A DNA stretch of 64,000 bases from Henricia sp. BOLD:AAB3569 (lineage: Eukaryota > Echinodermata > Asteroidea > Spinulosida > Echinasteridae): assembly GCA_037783545.1 (NCBI GenBank), contig JBBELK010000365.1:557550-621549 (forward strand), in the 5' to 3' direction. Of this stretch, positions 50,565-62,095 are shown in pieces; the stretch's first letter is position 1; every line of letters begins with the position of its first letter. The notes beneath the pieces are model-generated. The model was not told where the DNA came from. It searched no databases and saw only the letters and a list, made by a program, of their open reading frames with translations. Position numbers and translations under genes: made by a program.

Positions 50565-53500
50565 ATGGCTATGATAAGGCAGCTTGGAATACCAACGTGG
50601 TTTTGCTCATTTTCTGCAGCTGATTTGAGATGGCCTGAAGTCATCAATACAATTTTTAAACAACAAGGTGATAAACGAAATATTGAAGATTTGGATTGGA
50701 ATGAAAAGTGTATAGTATTGAGAAGTAACCCTGTAACTGTAGCACGTGTGTTTGACAAGAGATTTCACACATTCTTGAAAGATGTAATCATGTCAAAAGC
50801 AGAACCTATTGGAAAAGTCAAGGATTATTTCTACAGAGTAGAATTCCAACAAAGAGGATCTCCACACACACACTGTTTGTTTTGGATTGAGAATGCTCCA
50901 AGACAAGGCGTTGATAGTGACAGTGAAGTGATTGAATTCATTGATCAATACATCAGTTGTAAGTTGCCATCAGTTGAAGAGGATGAGGAGTTGAATGAGA
51001 TTATCAGTCATGTCCAGCGGCATAGCAAGAAGCATTATAAATCTTGTAGAAAGAAGGGCACTGAGTGTAGGTTCAATTTTCCAAGGCCACCGTCAACCCA
51101 GACATTTATTACTGAGCCACAGCCAACTGATCATGCTGCTGCTGATGAAACTACTGAAAGTGATGATAAAAAGGAACATGATGAAGCTAAGGAGTTATTA
51201 AAGTCTGTCTGGAGTGCAGTACAGGATGAAAAGAATCAGTATATGTCAACCACAGAACTATTTGAAAGTATGAACATTACACAGGTTGATTTTGAAAAGG
51301 CTAACACTGTTTTGAGTAGGAAATGTAGTATCATTCTTAAGAGAGAACCTCAAGATGTATGGGTGAATCAGTACAATCCTGATTTAATAAGATGCTGGAA
51401 TGCTAATATGGACATACAGTATATCAGTGATCCATATTCGTGCGCTGCCTATGTTGTTTCATACATGAGCAAGTCTGAACGTGAAATGGGTCAGTTATTA
51501 TCTCAAGCTCAGCGTGAGGTGCAGAAGGGTAATTTAGATGCACGACAAAGTATGAAGGAGATTGGTAGTGTATATCTACATAATCGTGAAATTTCAGCCC
51601 AGGAAGCAGTGTTTCGTGTTTGTAGTCTGAGATTAAAAGAGGGATCAAGGAAAGTGGAATTTATACCTGTTGGTGAAAACCCGGTTAGAATGAGTTTGCC
51701 ATTGAGTGTGATTCAGGGCAAATCTGAGGATGATGAAGATATCTTTATGGCTAGTAAAATTGATCGTTACAAGGCAAGACCGGATATTGATGAATTCCAA
51801 GACATGTGTTTGGCAACATTTTGTTCGGAGTATAGAATTATTTACGGTGCAAGTACGTTTTCTAAATCCAGATTTTCGCCGGTGTACACACTTAAAAATG
51901 GTTTGGGTCACATACAGAAACGTACTAGAACAGATCCAGCAGTCATACGATATCCTAGATTTTCAGTAAGTCATCATCCAGAAAAATACTACCATATTAT
52001 GTTACAGTTGTTTCTTCCATATCGTGTAGATGCACAGTTGAAGCCCCCGCAGTTTGAAACCTATGAACAGTTTTATACAAATGGTGCTGTTTGTCTAAAT
52101 GGTCAGTTGCAAAGTGTGAATGTTGTTGTTCAAAGTAATCGATCAAAATATGAGACAAATATTGATGATCTTGAAGCGGCACAAAAGTTTGTTGAAAAAT
52201 TTGGTATGCAGGAAGATGCATGGGCTTTGATTTGTCCAATATCTGAGCAGGAAAGAATTGAATGTGAAGCGAACCGTCAGCCAGTAACAGAAGAAGAAAA
52301 TGAATTTGATATTCCAGATTTACAGCTTGAACACCAGAATGATAAAACATACAATATTGAACCGCATTCAATGCAGATATCAAAGCAAGATGCAATGTGT
52401 TTACTGAGATCACTAAATGTGGAACAAAGGAAAGTATTCAATAGGATTCGAGATTGGTGCTTGCAGAAATTAAATGGCAAAAATGTTGAGTCTTTTCATG
52501 TATTTGTAACTGGTGGAGCTGGGACGGGAAAAAGTCATTTGATAAAGTCAGTATATTATGAAGCGACAAGACTCTTTGCTAGAACACTTCAAAACCCTGA
52601 CAATGTTTCTGTATTGATAACTGCACCTACTGGAGTTGCTGCTTTTAATATAAATGGAAGTACAATTCACCGTGCTCTGTCAATCCCCATTGATGCAAGG
52701 CTGCCATATATACCTCTTGGTGATGAGAAATTGAATACTCTGAGGAATTCCTTGCAAGATCTTCAGATTATGATTATTGATGAAATATCCATGGTTGATC
52801 ATAAAATTCTGTGTTATATCCATGGACGTTTGCGTCAAATCAAACAAACGCGTGATCAGAAAATGTTTGGAAATATTAGCATTTTGGCTGTTGGTGATTT
52901 TTATCAGTTGCCTCCTGTAAAAGGGAAAGCACTGTATCAAAGATCAGTTACCGTAGATTTATGGAACGATTACTTTGAGAAAGTTGAATTAAAAGAAATT
53001 ATGAGACAAAAAGAAGATACACAATTTGCAGAAATGTTGAATAGGCTACGTGTGAGAACTAAACAAAAAAAGATCCTGGATGAAGATATTGCAACGCTAA
53101 GATCACAAGAAACTGGAGAGGATTGGGATGATGCATTACATATATTTCCTTGTAACAAAGAAGTTGATGAATACAATATGAAAACGTTGTTTGCAAAGTG
53201 CAGTGATTGTACGTCTATTGTAGCAAATGATTTTCAGAGGAATTCTGGTAAATCTAAAACGACAAGACAAGTGAAAAAGACAAAGAAGTCGCTGCACAGT
53301 ACATTGCCTGACCTGTTGTGGCTTGGAATTGGTGCAAGAGTAATGCTCACAAAAAATATAGATGTATCAGATGGACTTGTTAATGGAGTACTTGGAACTG
53401 TGTGTGAAATCATAATGTTGTCTGACAAACCTGAGCCTAAATGTATACAGATTGAGTTTGATAACAAGAATGTTGGGTCTAAAAGGAAAAAGAAATGTCT

Positions 53501-54515
53501 GTCATCTGATAAGCTGATCATTGCGATTGAAAAGGAAGAGGAAAATGCGAGTAAAGAGATAGTTAGACGACAGTTCCCGTTAAAATTAGCATGGGCATGT
53601 ACAGTTCATAAAGTGCAAGGCTTGACTACACAAAAAGCAGTGGTATCTCTCCAGCGCACATTTGCAGCTGGTCAAGCATATGTTGCCTTAAGCAGAGTAA
53701 CGTCACTTAATGGACTTGTGATTCAAGATTTTGATGAAAAATTTGTATATTGTAATGGATCTATTGCAGAGTCATTGACCACTATGCAAAATTTCATTGA
53801 TTCTGAAGTAGATATAAGAAAGCCATTGTCTAATGAAATGGTGATCATGCTCCACAATATCGAAGGACTGAAGGAACACTACTTGGATCTAAGTTGTAAC
53901 AATGATATGATGGGTGCAGATTTCATATGTCTTACAGAAACATGGATGGATGATAGAGTACTGCATGATACAGAATTAACTGATTTCAAATCATATCATC
54001 AAATCAGAAGTCTTTCGTATGATAATATAAGTAATGTGACAGAGAGATTGAAACAACAGTATCACGGAGGTGTTGCAGTGTACGGTAAAAGAAAGTGGAG
54101 TTTCAGCAGGCTAGACTTTCATGTGCAGAACCTGGAGTATATTGCATTTCAAGTGATCTGTCAGCTATCATACTCTGTGGTGATAATTTATCGCCCACCA
54201 TCGTACTCTGTAAATGAATTCCTTGTTAACATGAAGTTTCTGCTGAACGAACTTCACAAAGTATCTAATAAATGTATAGTAATTGGTGATTTCAATGAAG
54301 ACATTTTGAAGCATTCTTCACAGATTGAAAAATTAATGCACAGTCATGGGTACAGACAGTGTGTCACAGAACCAACAACAGAGAATGGGACACTGATTGA
54401 TCATGTATATGTTAGAAATATGGGCTCTCTGGATGTGGTTGTGGATGTTGTTCCTACATACTACAGTTATCATGAAGCTGTACGTATTGCAATCGGCACA
54501 AATCATGTTTCCTAA
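50565..54515 (+). CDS. Helentron Rep-helicase-endonuclease portion (copy B, after the nonsense codon)
   Basis: This 1316-codon frame is in register with 45165-50543 and begins at the first ATG after the TGA, inside the Helitron_like_N region ('FCSFSAADLRWPEV'). It keeps the HUH motif PHTHCLFW, the paired tyrosines in YVVSYMSK, Walker A GGAGTGKS, Walker B IIDE, GDFYQLPPV, 'QAYVALSRV', and the EEP motifs LTETW, GDFN and LIDH. As in copy A the final EEP motif is S-Y-H. Whether it could be translated on its own is unknown, since nothing resembles a promoter just upstream. It differs from copy A by scattered substitutions and no frameshift. Confidence 0.85.
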   Translation: MAMIRQLGIPTWFCSFSAADLRWPEVINTIFKQQGDKRNIEDLDWNEKCIVLRSNPVTVARVFDKRFHTFLKDVIMSKAEPIGKVKDYFYRVEFQQRGSPHTHCLFWIENAPRQGVDSDSEVIEFIDQYISCKLPSVEEDEELNEIISHVQRHSKKHYKSCRKKGTECRFNFPRPPSTQTFITEPQPTDHAAADETTESDDKKEHDEAKELLKSVWSAVQDEKNQYMSTTELFESMNITQVDFEKANTVLSRKCSIILKREPQDVWVNQYNPDLIRCWNANMDIQYISDPYSCAAYVVSYMSKSEREMGQLLSQAQREVQKGNLDARQSMKEIGSVYLHNREISAQEAVFRVCSLRLKEGSRKVEFIPVGENPVRMSLPLSVIQGKSEDDEDIFMASKIDRYKARPDIDEFQDMCLATFCSEYRIIYGASTFSKSRFSPVYTLKNGLGHIQKRTRTDPAVIRYPRFSVSHHPEKYYHIMLQLFLPYRVDAQLKPPQFETYEQFYTNGAVCLNGQLQSVNVVVQSNRSKYETNIDDLEAAQKFVEKFGMQEDAWALICPISEQERIECEANRQPVTEEENEFDIPDLQLEHQNDKTYNIEPHSMQISKQDAMCLLRSLNVEQRKVFNRIRDWCLQKLNGKNVESFHVFVTGGAGTGKSHLIKSVYYEATRLFARTLQNPDNVSVLITAPTGVAAFNINGSTIHRALSIPIDARLPYIPLGDEKLNTLRNSLQDLQIMIIDEISMVDHKILCYIHGRLRQIKQTRDQKMFGNISILAVGDFYQLPPVKGKALYQRSVTVDLWNDYFEKVELKEIMRQKEDTQFAEMLNRLRVRTKQKKILDEDIATLRSQETGEDWDDALHIFPCNKEVDEYNMKTLFAKCSDCTSIVANDFQRNSGKSKTTRQVKKTKKSLHSTLPDLLWLGIGARVMLTKNIDVSDGLVNGVLGTVCEIIMLSDKPEPKCIQIEFDNKNVGSKRKKKCLSSDKLIIAIEKEEENASKEIVRRQFPLKLAWACTVHKVQGLTTQKAVVSLQRTFAAGQAYVALSRVTSLNGLVIQDFDEKFVYCNGSIAESLTTMQNFIDSEVDIRKPLSNEMVIMLHNIEGLKEHYLDLSCNNDMMGADFICLTETWMDDRVLHDTELTDFKSYHQIRSLSYDNISNVTERLKQQYHGGVAVYGKRKWSFSRLDFHVQNLEYIAFQVICQLSYSVVIIYRPPSYSVNEFLVNMKFLLNELHKVSNKCIVIGDFNEDILKHSSQIEKLMHSHGYRQCVTEPTTENGTLIDHVYVRNMGSLDVVVDVVPTYYSYHEAVRIAIGTNHVS

Positions 54516-55423
54516 CAGTATTTTCTCCAAATATCTCAATATAATTGTGATAAACAAATTGTAGTGTTTGCCTAATTAATTTGCCTAAGTAATTATTTAA
54601 TAGAAAGGTACAGTGCACAGAAACATACTAGTAAGCATGGTAACTACGCTAAATGCACCTGACTATTGTCTGAAATTAATGAAATAATGCATGTATACGT
54701 GTTTGAAAGTGTCATTTAACGTAATGATTTTAATGAACAGGTGCTATTTGATTCCTTCAGTTATAAACACATGTATTTTTCTCATTTCTGCATAGCACAC
54801 TTGTTTTATTCACTATTGTATATGTTTGACAATAAGTGACTTTTAAAAGTAAGTTTTAACTCAAAGCAAGAAATCATGAATTAAATAATTTATTATGCAT
54901 AGGAAAAGTATTGTAACGTTTGTGTATGCTCAGTGATAGTGTTGTATAAAAAAGTTATTGATTGCCTAACTCAGATTGTGTACTGGTATATTTTTATAGA
55001 TTCATTGTAAAATGGTTTTTTAATTGTTATTTTAGGTGAGATGAACTTGTCAAAGCTTATCTGATGATCTACACACATTGAAAATATTCAGTTCACTAAA
55101 CAGGAGAAACTAATGGGTAAGTGCAGTGTAGAATAAATACAAATGGAACAAAAAAGCAGCACTTTTGTATGCCAATCAAATAACTATAGTACTGAAGGCC
55201 AAGGCAAGCATATCCAGATGTATAATTTTGACACTATGCAGTTAAATTATACACTAAATAAATTACTTCTAATTGAAAATGTGTGAATTTTATTATTTCG
55301 TTTGCTAAAGTAAGCAGATTATACAGGAATACCATTTTGGATTATTTTCAGTAGTCGGAACTGAACATGCAATTATTTTTTGAAATCTGCATGATTGCTG
55401 TTTGTTTAAATATGCAAATTTAT
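54516..55423. other. Helentron 3' non-coding region, proximal part (copy B)
   Basis: Aligned with 26461-27535 of copy A. It lacks one member of the 40-bp direct repeat and has small indels. Confidence 0.6.
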
Positions 55424-55590
55424 TTGCCGGCATGGCCAAGTACTTTGACTCCCAACACCTGGTCATGGTACATGTACCTGTGCCCTTGAGCAAGGCACTG
55501 AACTGCAATTGCTCCATCCTTCGGAAGGGATGTAAAGCTGTTGGTCCAGTGTGTTGTATAATGCACTTAAAATAACCCAGAGCACTATTT
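55424..55590 (+). mobile_element. SINE nested in Helentron copy B
   Basis: Same SINE body as 27536-27745, with about 30 bp missing near 'gactcccaaca'. Confidence 0.55.
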
Positions 55591-55647
55591 CATTAAGAGG
55601 TATGGGATTTCCCGGTACCTCCGAGTGTCAGTTTTATGACATATTGC

Positions 55648-56225
55648 ATGTTGTGGACATGCTGAGTGCTGATACAAGTGTCCGAATGACTCGCAGTCAG
55701 TTATTGCTTGTGAATGCATCACGCTGGCTGTGGGCTCGATTTAAAGCAACTGGCGGGGTTGCTGGCAGATGAAGTGGAAGCCAACCTCATGTTACGAAAG
55801 GATGCCAAGACGAAAACACCATGCGGACACTAACATCTGAACTTTACAGCTTCCTGAACAGTGATAGATCAGTGTGCAGCAGTCCAAAAAAGCCCACTGA
55901 CTTTGTCGTTGATGGCAATTGTACTTGACAGTGATACCAGGTTGCACAACTTGCTTTGAGGCTTATTCTCAATCAGTCTCTTAATGCACATTCCCACACA
56001 GCCAGAAAAGTGATGCAGTACCTCCAGTGCCATGAGATTCAGAGTCTACCCTGGCATATTTTCAGTCTGAATCACAATCAAATCAAGCACACATTGAATG
56101 AACTGGAGCAGCAACTTCATTGTGGTTGCTACAGGTCGAGTTATGGAAACTGGTGGACTCATTCAGCGATGCATCTTGGCAGGCACTGCATCTTTTGCAT
56201 CGGCAGGAGTCGCACACATTAATGG
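55648..56225 (+). pseudogene. Tc1-like transposase relic (copy B)
   Basis: The counterpart of 27797-28375. It reads MLSADTSVRMTRSQLLLVNA and 'WLWARFKATGGVAGR', then frames break. 'NQIKHTLNELEQQLHC' and the 'GRHCIFC' region follow, with extra 'cttttgcat' relative to copy A. Inactive. Confidence 0.5.
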
Positions 56226-56566
56226 TATGGTACATACTAATGCCACCTTCCTGAACTGTAAAATGCTGATTTTGTTTGGTTCTTTTTTTACTAGCCAATG
56301 AGAGCCATTGCCTCTGTTGCCTGGTTTCGGCGCCCTTTTTAAATTCTCCCAGGCTTTTTGATTTTCCAACAAAAGTGCTCTTTATACATACAAAAATGGC
56401 AGTGCCTTTTGAGTGAGGAAATTCCTACCCTGTTTTCATCATCACAGATGTGCTATGAACTGAATCCAACAGATGCCATTTCATGGCACATTTTGTTGGT
56501 TACTTTAGGGCATGTGTACCTTGTTGATAAATTTTTAAAAAATGTTTGCTCATATGGCAGCTATTG

Positions 56567-56846
56567 ACCTTTATCACAGTGTGGCAATCTTCGCCTTTCT
56601 CCTATTAAAATGAATGTAACAAAAGCAAGGCCTGCAGAAAAAGAAATAGTTTGGTCTTGTGTTGAAAATCTTCATTGTGTGCATCACAATGACATACACT
56701 TAACACAATGAAGAAAACGCGCAGCGCAAACACTACAGTTGTTCTCTCAAAACGACAATGTAAGTTTGCACGCACTATTATGCCTGACACGTACTATGCA
56801 AAACAAGACAAAGATGGAAGCGTCATGGACGCATCATGATAAAGGT
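56567..56846. mobile_element. MITE nested in Helentron copy B
   Basis: Ends 'acctttatcacagtg' and 'catcatgataaaggt', as in copy A. A small duplication ('gcgtcatggacgcatcatg') lies at the right end. Confidence 0.7.
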
Positions 56847-57452
56847 CAATTATACTATTAACATTGTGTTGGCATTGCAAAATGAATATTAGGTGTAGCA
56901 TCCTTATCATAGTCAAGCTGCGTGACAATATTTATTATCAACACCATACAGGCACCTATCATCATGAAGCACGCCATCTTCATCATAGATCAGGTCTTTG
57001 GTACCGTTGTCACAATCTTCATCAAGGCAACCTTCCACTATGGTCATCGTCATTCATGCTCTTTTGTAACAACCAGATCTCCTGGGATCACCGAATTCTG
57101 TTGTACGAAGCTTCTTGTAAGGGCCTGTTTTGACAATTTATGTGCACTGGATGTTCAATTGTTAGACCATTCTTTTTAAGACCAAATTTATGTGAACATT
57201 ACATGTATGTCCTGAAAGAGTTGCGAGGGAAGAAACTCTTTGTGTTTACAGTACAATGTACGTTTAATTTTAGTGTCTGCACCATAACTGTGTATTAATG
57301 ATATACAGTCCGTGGATCAGAAATTGATTTAGACTTCCGTCGGGGAAATTGAAATGTTAAGTAAGGTTGTTTTTGCCCTTACCCGACGTAATTATTAACA
57401 CTGTTATATACTCAGTGCTTTCCCGAGACACTATAAAAAAACTTCATATTGT
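56847..57452. other. Helentron 3' cargo, non-coding (copy B)
   Basis: Aligned with 28957-29551 of copy A. The minus-strand open stretch of copy A is broken here. Confidence 0.45.
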
Positions 57453-57525
57453 GCTCAGGTGGGACTCGAACCCACGACCTCCTGCGTACAAGGCAGACGT
57501 CTTAACCACTCGACCACCGAGCTAG
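57453..57525 (-). tRNA. tRNA-Thr(TGU)-like sequence (copy B)
   Basis: Same 73-nt cloverleaf as 29552-29624. The anticodon loop is 'cttgtac' (TGT again). One acceptor position changed C to T, giving a G-U pair, and the loop differs by one base. The A-A mismatch at the first acceptor pair is kept. Internal A- and B-box motifs are intact. It is more likely a SINE head or pseudogene than a host tRNA gene. Confidence 0.55.
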
Positions 57526-57786
57526 CCGGTGATCGTGTTAACTGAGTCTCAACATTCGCTGGTTATCTGAAAAGTCCATCGCTAGCACACAGGGAAACAG
57601 TTTGCTGGTTTTAATGTACACCCAGTAAAGAATGTTGTTTTCGGATTGTATTTACTGTTCTCGGTTGTAATTGACATACAATTGTTGTTCAATCAAGTAC
57701 ACGTATGACAAAAATAACAAGCTAATATGTTACAGTTCGTTTGTGTTATTAATGAGCCAGAATCCACAATCATGGCACAGTGATAT

Positions 57787-58373
57787 AGTGAATCATATTC
57801 AAGATCTTGGTTAGTTCTCAAGGTTGTGAATTTGAATGCTGAATGGAGATAGGAGTGAGCCACAATCCACAATATCCTCTGTATTAACTCATTGGCTGAA
57901 GTGTTATGGTAGAGCGATCTAGTGAATCATATTCAAGGCCTTGGTTAGTTCTCAAGGTTGTGAATTTGAATGCTGAATGGAGGTAGGAGTGAGCCACAAT
58001 CCACAATCTCCTCTGTATTAACTCATTGGCTGAAGTGTTATGGCAGAGCGATCTAGTGAATCATATTCAAGGCCTTGGTTAGTTCTCAAGGTTGTGAATT
58101 TGAATGCTGAATGGAGGTAGGAGTGAGCCACAATCCACAATCTCCTCTGTATTAACTCATTGGCTGAAGTGTTATGGCACAGCGATCTAGTGAATCATAT
58201 TCAAGGCCTTGGTTAGTTCTCAAGGTTGTGAATTTGAATGCTGAATGGAGGTAGGAGTGAGCCACAATCCACAATCTCCTCTGTATTAACTCATTGGCTA
58301 AAGTGTTATGGCAGAGCGATCTAGTGAATCATATTCAAGGCCTTGGTTAGTTGTCAAGGTTGTGGATTTGAAT
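57787..58373 (+). repeat. 134-bp tandem repeat, four full units and a partial (copy B)
   Basis: 'agtgaatcatattcaag' begins at 57787, 57921, 58055, 58189 and 58323, exactly 134 bp apart. Inner units are almost identical, indicating recent expansion from the two-unit state seen in copy A. Confidence 0.9.
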
Positions 58374-58785
58374 CTTGGTCCGGTCTATCCATAGAATACA
58401 TTCATTGTATTTGTCTATTCTAAAATGGCTATGTGAGATTTAGTATAATACATATCTTGATGTGTTTGACAGACAATCCTTGATACTTGGAGTTATGTAA
58501 TAAGGGTTAATATAATGTAGGCAACTTGAACAGGTTTCACAATAAGTGTACGATATATCCATATTATATTTGTCAGTGACATGACTAACATAAATATCCA
58601 TATACTCTAAACATCATGGCCGTCAGGAAAAAGTACCATTGCAAAAGCACAGGAACATGGTTCAGTGATTTTTAGTGTAGAGCTGTTGCCTAGGCAAGTA
58701 ACAAAAGCTGACGTATTAATTTTGGCTATCTATATAGCCCTTTGCACTGGCAGCCATGACAGGACAGTAGTCATTAAAAAGATTT

Positions 58786-59572
58786 TACAGTACATCCACA
58801 TGGTGACTACCCCCCTCTTATGGCTGCTGGCGCAAAGGGTCTATACTAGCATGACTAGTGCAAACATGCATGTACTTTGCAACAATAGCGTAATTTCCAG
58901 ACTATTGCAATCATTTGTTTCAGTTATCAGCACCAGCTCATTTCTTTTGTAAATTTTCTGTCATTTTTACCACTTGCATTCTATTCATGATCATCCGCTA
59001 TAAACCTACAAAGAATATCAACTATGTGATTGCTCACTCAACTTGATCTTATTTATTACATTATAAACCATGTAAATGAAAATACAATCAATTTATGTAA
59101 GACAATGGTATCACATTCTACATTTAAATGTCTGAAACATTTTGTTGGTACATGTGAATGAATTTGGTTTTTTTTACTTAGGATACCTTTATTTGATCCT
59201 TTTCAAGCCAATTTTATTTATATAGAAAACTTATGTAGTTCTTATTGAAATGATTTGACATTAGATCATTGCACAAAGTGCCTTCTCGTGCCTGACGCAT
59301 GGTGCATTAATTGTGACTATTCCCTTTTATGACTGCTGGTGCAAAGGATCTATAATTAGTGCAAATGTGTACGTTGCAAGATTCATATTTTTGGTTCATA
59401 TAGTATTGCAATCAATTATTTAATTCAGTTATCACTTCAGCCTCATTTCTTCTGTCAATTTCATGTTTTTATACCATAATTTGCATGCCATTCATCTGCT
59501 ATAAACACTGCAATAAATATCGACTAAATGATTGCCCACTCAACTTGATCTTACTTCTTGAAATTATAAACT
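58786..59572 (+). repeat. Diverged tandem duplication of about 370 bp (copy B)
   Basis: Same paired segments as 30978-31690. The second member is interrupted by the MITE at 59584-59818. Confidence 0.55.
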
Positions 59573-59583
59573 ATGTAAATAAG

Positions 59584-59818
59584 TATGCCCAGCACGATAT
59601 GGGGCCTAAGGACTCCCCCCCCCCCCCCCCCCCCCCCCCTCCCCCCCTCCCTAACGCCTCTATACCTCAACACACTCTTCCTTTTTGTTAATGCACCAAC
59701 ACGCTCCCCCTCCCCTAAAAACTGAAAGGAATTCCTTGGAAATTCCTTGGATGTTTCAGACACAATGGGGGAACAATGGTAGGGGGGTGGGGGAGACCCT
59801 TGGCCCCATATCCTGCAT
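59584..59818. mobile_element. MITE-like insertion private to copy B
   Basis: Inverted ends 'gatatggggcc' and 'ggccccatatc' lie just inside the borders. ATGTAAATAAG flanks the insert at 59573-59583 and 59819-59829, and copy A has one uninterrupted 'atgtaaataag'. It contains a pure C tract (about 59615-59639). The 9-11 bp duplication suggests a Mutator-type element. Confidence 0.75.
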
Positions 59819-59878
59819 ATGTAAATAAGAATGCAATCAATTCATATAAAACATGCATTATAGTCATCAAATTCATCA

Positions 59879-60160
59879 GGGCCGGTCGGGTTGGCGTATG
59901 GGTTCTTTCCTCGCCTTTCACCTCTGGGGTCCCGGGTTCGATTCCGGGGCGTGTATGTGGATTGGGTTTGCAGTCTTACTTGACCGCGTGGGTTTTCCCC
60001 TGGGGCATTTCTCTGGGGGTTTTCCCTCCCACTTCTAAAACTGCAACTCCTTCTTCGTCATCTCAAGTTGATAATATAGTATAGTTAAAGCTAAAACCGT
60101 ATAGTTGATGGCATCAAGGGCCTTAGTTGCCGAAGATGCCATAAAATATACAACAACAAC
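59879..60160 (+). mobile_element. tRNA-derived SINE private to copy B
   Basis: The head has 'gggccggtcgggttggcgta' and the B-box-like 'gggttcgattccggg'. The body has 'gtgggttttcccctgggg' and 'ctctgggggttttccctccc'. It ends in an (aac)n tail. AAATTCATCA flanks it at 59869-59878 and 60161-60170; copy A is uninterrupted at this site. It is therefore a recent insertion, later than the A/B split. Confidence 0.85.
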
Positions 60161-60238
60161 AAATTCATCATTAAAAGTCAATACTATTTTGTTTATATAA
60201 TTATATCGTTGTACATCCACGATGTCTCCATTAACCCT

Positions 60239-60290
60239 AGCCCCGCGAGCAGAGCTTCGGAAATCTTTCCGAAGCCCTGCTCGCGGGGCT
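60239..60290. repeat. GC-rich perfect hairpin (copy B only)
   Basis: 'agccccgcgagcagagcttc' pairs with 'gaagccctgctcgcggggct' with one mismatch and an 8-bp loop. It sits in about 150 bp of sequence absent from copy A, bordered on both sides by 'attaaccctag/a'. Confidence 0.75.
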
Positions 60291-60344
60291 ACATTAACCC
60301 TAACATTCCTCAATGCTCCAAATCAATATGATTTTACACACACC

Positions 60345-61232
60345 GGCCCGAGGCCGGGAGTTAGGGTTAAAAACAAGTTGAATTTGTGTTGTAGTGTTGA
60401 CCTATTTTTGTATTTGAGCCCATGCACTTTTACCTGTATTTATATATTTTTAAAAATATTATTTTCAAAGAACAAATTTAACAACTGAAAAACTTGTCCG
60501 TAACTTATTTCATATTCTGTCTAATTTGATTTATTGTAAATTTCTTGGCAGTAGGTTAATATAACCATCATAAAGGTAGCATATTTGTGTGCATCACTTA
60601 TAAAAGTTTAATCTGGTTGAAACTGCCCGGCCATATCATGTTATTAAAAGGACCAACATATTGGTAATACTTTAATCTGGTGTCAATCTTTATTTAGCAG
60701 GTAATCTCTAAAACCGGAAATTGGAATGTAATCGACCTTTCACAAGATTGAGGAAGAAAAAGTGACCCATCTGTCCATCGGCAGAATTGAAGATAGTATC
60801 CAACTCTATCACGCAATCTGGGAAGGTCGGTCGCATTCACATTTATACATCAACATGGCTGTTTATGGGTGATACTGAAGATGGTCCCTAGCTCTATAAG
60901 TATAAGGGGACTCCAACATGGCTGTCCATGGGTGGTATTAAAGATGGTCCCCAGCTAAATAAAATAAAATCAAAGTTTGTCGTTGGTAAATTCACGACAC
61001 TTGGTCAGCGTATTAAACGCACTAAATTTCGACTTTCGTACGAGACAAGCTGAGGGCGACATTCATAGCTACGGTCAAAGAGCTAGCTATAGCTGTATGT
61101 GTACGTTACTTCCCAGTTTGGGCGGTGGGAACGAGTGAAGTACGTTACTAGTATTTGACCGTAAACTTTGCATAGCGCCCTCTGAAGGTAACGTACGGAT
61201 GTCGACATTTGCTAGCTTATGCAATTTTGACT
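60345..61232. other. Helentron 3' cargo, non-coding (copy B)
   Basis: Aligned with about 31730-32835 of copy A. Contains the empty site of the 86-bp MITE (60952-60960). Confidence 0.5.
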
Positions 61233-62040
61233 TGGCTGAACTTTGGCCTTCAATTGACCCAGGAAGGAAGGGGCAGATGAAAATGACTACACAAAGGAAA
61301 TTGTAGCCCAGGATCTGATCTATAATGTCTGCTAAATATGAAGACCCTGCGTCATGTGGTTTTATAGAGGGAAACATTTTACGAAATGCATTTTTGGCTC
61401 ATTTTTATGACGAAATCCACTTTTTTGGCCAATTTTAAATAATTATAATTACGTAATCATTGACGTCATGGTGATGTTCTACATGGTGGTGGAAGTTTGT
61501 GATGGGGCCTATGCCTGTACCTAGTTTTATAAAGATCAAGCGTAGTTTAATAGGTAATATTGCTTCATAAGTACAAAAAAATACAAACAATGTGATTTTT
61601 GAATTGGCTGAACTTTGACCTTCGATTGACCCAGGAAAGAAGGGTCAGATGAAAATGCCTACACTAAGAACATTGTAGGCTAGGATCTGATCTATATGTC
61701 TGCCAAATATGAAGACCCTGCGTCACGCGGTTTTGGCAAGGGAATCATTTTAAAATGTGCATATTTTGGTCATTTTCGGCTTTTTAGGCATTTTTAAACT
61801 ATTGTAATGACGTCACTGATGACGTCACAATGAAGCCATTCTTGGGTGCACACCTCTTATACTATGTCTTTGATGTGACCAAGTTTGGTTAAGATCAATG
61901 TTTGGGAACAACCTTAAAAAGCGCCGACAACGCCTATGCGCTTTGTCTATGGGGAAAAAATCAGAAGAAAACGGAAAAAAAAAAAAAAAAAATCAGAACG
62001 AAAACAAAGGCTTTTTCGTCCTAAACGAAAAAGCCAAAAA
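61233..62040 (+). repeat. 372-bp repeats and terminal hairpin (Helentron 3' end, copy B)
   Basis: Units start at 61233 and 61605 (372 bp apart). The conserved tail 'gcgccgacaacgcctatgcg', an A tract and the hairpin 'ggctttttcg' / 'cgaaaaagcc' (62009-62035) follow. Confidence 0.8.
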
Positions 62041-62065
62041 AGACAAAGAAATCGTACAATAGCAA

Positions 62066-62095
62066 TAGGTGATCGGGGAACAACCCGATCACCTA
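62066..62095. repeat. Short perfect hairpin after copy B
   Basis: 'taggtgatcggg' and 'cccgatcaccta' are separated by 6 bp. It has no counterpart after copy A, so it probably belongs to the flank and not to the element. Confidence 0.6.

Larger units (their letters stand above)
43714..62040 (+). mobile_element. Helentron/Helitron2-like rolling-circle transposon, copy B
   Basis: Starts with the same 'ctatttcggcgg' as copy A and runs to the tail hairpin at 62009-62035 and 'gccaaaaa' near 62040, about 18.3 kb. The order of content matches copy A, with fewer coding repeats, a single TGA in the frame, more units of the 134-bp repeat, a private SINE and a private MITE. The first 4.2 kb are almost identical to copy A; later parts differ by several percent. 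The upstream neighbour is the truncated third tail. Confidence 0.85.

Noticed and set aside
60231-60305. Telomere-like 'ttaaccctaa' motifs
   Set aside because: Only two isolated partial units flank a hairpin; there is no array.
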